Assembly: GCA_027297025.1 (NCBI GenBank)
Contig: JAPUIM010000286.1
Coordinates: 1 to 10,541 of the forward strand
DNA length: 10,541 nucleotides
Reading direction: 5' to 3'
From: Bacteroidota bacterium
GTDB lineage: Bacteria > Bacteroidota > Bacteroidia > Cytophagales > Cyclobacteriaceae
A model generated the notes under the pieces. It was not told where the DNA came from, searched no databases, and saw only the letters and a program-made list of their open reading frames with translations. Positions 9,301 through 10,541 of the stretch are shown in pieces. The position numbers and the translations under genes are program-made. Position 1 is the stretch's first letter; the number at the start of each line of letters is the position of its first letter.

Positions 9301-10541
9301 ATGTTTAGCTTCATTAAGAATTCTACTGCACCTTTTGTATTTGTATCTGTCTTTACAATTTGGATTAGCTCATGTAGCTCCCCCTCAAAACCTACAGAAT
9401 CCATGGACCCTGGAATAAAGGAATTAATTGGAAAGATGACCTTGGAAGAAAAACTGGGTCAACTTACTTTATCAGTGGGAGGAGTGGTCACCGGTCCAGC
9501 GGCATTTCCGGTGGAGCCTGAAACGTTCAAGGAAAATATCCGCAACGGTTTGGTTGGTGGATACTTCAATACCTATGGAGCCAAGTTTACCCGGGAACTA
9601 CAGCAAACAGCAGTCGAAGAATCGCGTTTGGGAATTCCTTTGTTATTTGGTGCAGATGTGATCCATGGTTTCCGAACTGTATTTCCCATTCCTTTAGGGG
9701 AATCAGCCAGCTGGGACCTTGAAATCATAAAGAACTCAGCCCGTATCACTGCCAAAGAGGCTACTGCTGTGGGGATTACCTGGAATTTTGTGCCAATGGT
9801 GGATATTTCACGAGATGCCAGATGGGGTAGGGTAGCTGAAGGCGCCGGTGAGGATCCTTATCTGGGTTCTCAGATTGCCAAGGCAAGGATCCGAGGATTG
9901 CAAGGAAATGATTTAAGTGATCCTGAAAGCATGGCTGCTTGTACTAAACACTGGGCAGCCTATGGAGCACCCGATGGTGGAAGGGATTACAACACTGTTG
10001 ATATTTCTGAACGATTGTTGAGGGATATATATTTACCCCCCTACAAGGCCACGGTTGAGGCGGGTGCAGCCACTTTTATGACCGCCTTCAATGAGTTAAA
10101 TGGAGTTCCAGCCACGGGAAATGAATATTTGATAGAGCAAATTCTGCGTAAAGAGTGGGGTTTTACAGGAATGGTGGTCTCGGATTATAATTCAATAGGC
10201 GAATTGGTGGCCCATGGTGTTGCCGCCGATGATGCCGAGGCTGGATTGCTGTCACTCAAAGCCGGCACCGATATGGACATGGAAGGGTACATATATCAGA
10301 AGCAATTGCCCAAATTACTGGAGGAAGGTAAGGTTGATATCGCCTTGGTAGATCAGGCAGTAGCCAGGATACTAAAATTGAAATTAGATCTGGGATTATT
10401 TGATGATCCCTACAAATACTGTGATGAGGAAAGAGAAAGGAATGAACTTTTATCCGAGGAACATTTAGAAGCTGCTCTCAACGCTGCAAAGAAGTCCATT
10501 GTGTTATTGAAAAATGAGAATGATCTAGTTCCTATTTCCAA
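9301..10541 (+). CDS. bglX: GH3 beta-glucosidase lipoprotein, BglX-like (3' end outside window)
   Basis: The first 413 codons of a glycoside hydrolase family 3 enzyme are present; the frame is open at the window edge, where roughly half of a ~750-residue BglX-type protein would still be missing. Residues 1-24 form a signal peptide (FVFVSVFTIWISS) ending in a lipobox with Cys25, so the mature protein is probably a lipid-anchored periplasmic or outer-membrane enzyme. The TIM-barrel domain matches BglX closely: MTLEEKLGQL (46-55), GADVIHGFRTVFPIPLG (117-133), PMVDISRDARWGR (165-177), EGAGEDPYLGS (180-190), KHWAAYGAPDGGRDYNTVD (216-234). The catalytic nucleophile is Asp295 in VVSDYNSIGEL. The acid/base residue lies in the unseen C-terminal domain. 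AKKSIVLLKNEND near the end begins that domain. It likely cleaves glucose from beta-glucosides; beta-xylosidase activity cannot be excluded. The ATG at 9301 gives the proper signal peptide, so the start is reliable. Confidence 0.93.
   Translation, partial: MFSFIKNSTAPFVFVSVFTIWISSCSSPSKPTESMDPGIKELIGKMTLEEKLGQLTLSVGGVVTGPAAFPVEPETFKENIRNGLVGGYFNTYGAKFTRELQQTAVEESRLGIPLLFGADVIHGFRTVFPIPLGESASWDLEIIKNSARITAKEATAVGITWNFVPMVDISRDARWGRVAEGAGEDPYLGSQIAKARIRGLQGNDLSDPESMAACTKHWAAYGAPDGGRDYNTVDISERLLRDIYLPPYKATVEAGAATFMTAFNELNGVPATGNEYLIEQILRKEWGFTGMVVSDYNSIGELVAHGVAADDAEAGLLSLKAGTDMDMEGYIYQKQLPKLLEEGKVDIALVDQAVARILKLKLDLGLFDDPYKYCDEERERNELLSEEHLEAALNAAKKSIVLLKNENDLVPIS

Overview
The window reads as chromosomal DNA of a member of the Bacteroidota, probably of the Cytophagales/Cyclobacteriaceae type. 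This is inferred from several signs. Gene starts lack Shine-Dalgarno sequences and have A/T-rich leaders. There is an exact Bacteroidota-style promoter (TTG, 19 bp, TAAATTTG). The DUF294 signalling protein and the lipoprotein GH3 beta-glucosidase are of types common in that phylum. The intergenic repeat beginning CGTCATTGCGA also looks familiar from such genomes. No 16S or other marker gene is present, so the assignment is not firm.

Layout. Positions 1-319 hold no convincing gene, but carry two palindromes and a good promoter candidate. From 320 to 6334, four plus-strand genes are packed with gaps of only 3-16 bp and look like one operon: a three-part signalling protein (cyclic-nucleotide-like domain, CBS pair, DUF294 nucleotidyltransferase-like domain), glycerol kinase (glpK), FAD-dependent glycerol-3-phosphate dehydrogenase (glpD) and a ROK-family sugar kinase. 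A hairpin overlaps the ROK stop codon. Behind it, between convergent genes, lies a 121-bp inverted-repeat-bounded element (6372-6492). An FGGY-family gluconokinase gene runs leftward (8006-6519). It is divergent from a glycerate kinase gene (8082-9230), which is followed on the same strand by the start of a BglX-like GH3 beta-glucosidase lipoprotein (9301 to the window edge, truncated by the window).

How the genes may work together. GlpK and GlpD convert glycerol to dihydroxyacetone phosphate. The glycerate kinase feeds glycerate into lower glycolysis as phosphoglycerate, gluconokinase feeds gluconate into the pentose-phosphate or Entner-Doudoroff route, and the ROK kinase probably phosphorylates a hexose. 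The GH3 enzyme probably releases glucose from beta-glucosides in the periplasm or at the cell surface. The window is therefore a central-carbon 'entry' locus with four small-molecule carbohydrate kinases from three folds in about 7 kb, led by a possible regulator. No transporter, transposase, tRNA, rRNA or CRISPR array is visible. Most of the window is ordinary metabolism. The less ordinary parts are the DUF294 signalling gene heading a glp operon, the regulatory-looking palindromes, and the intergenic repeat.
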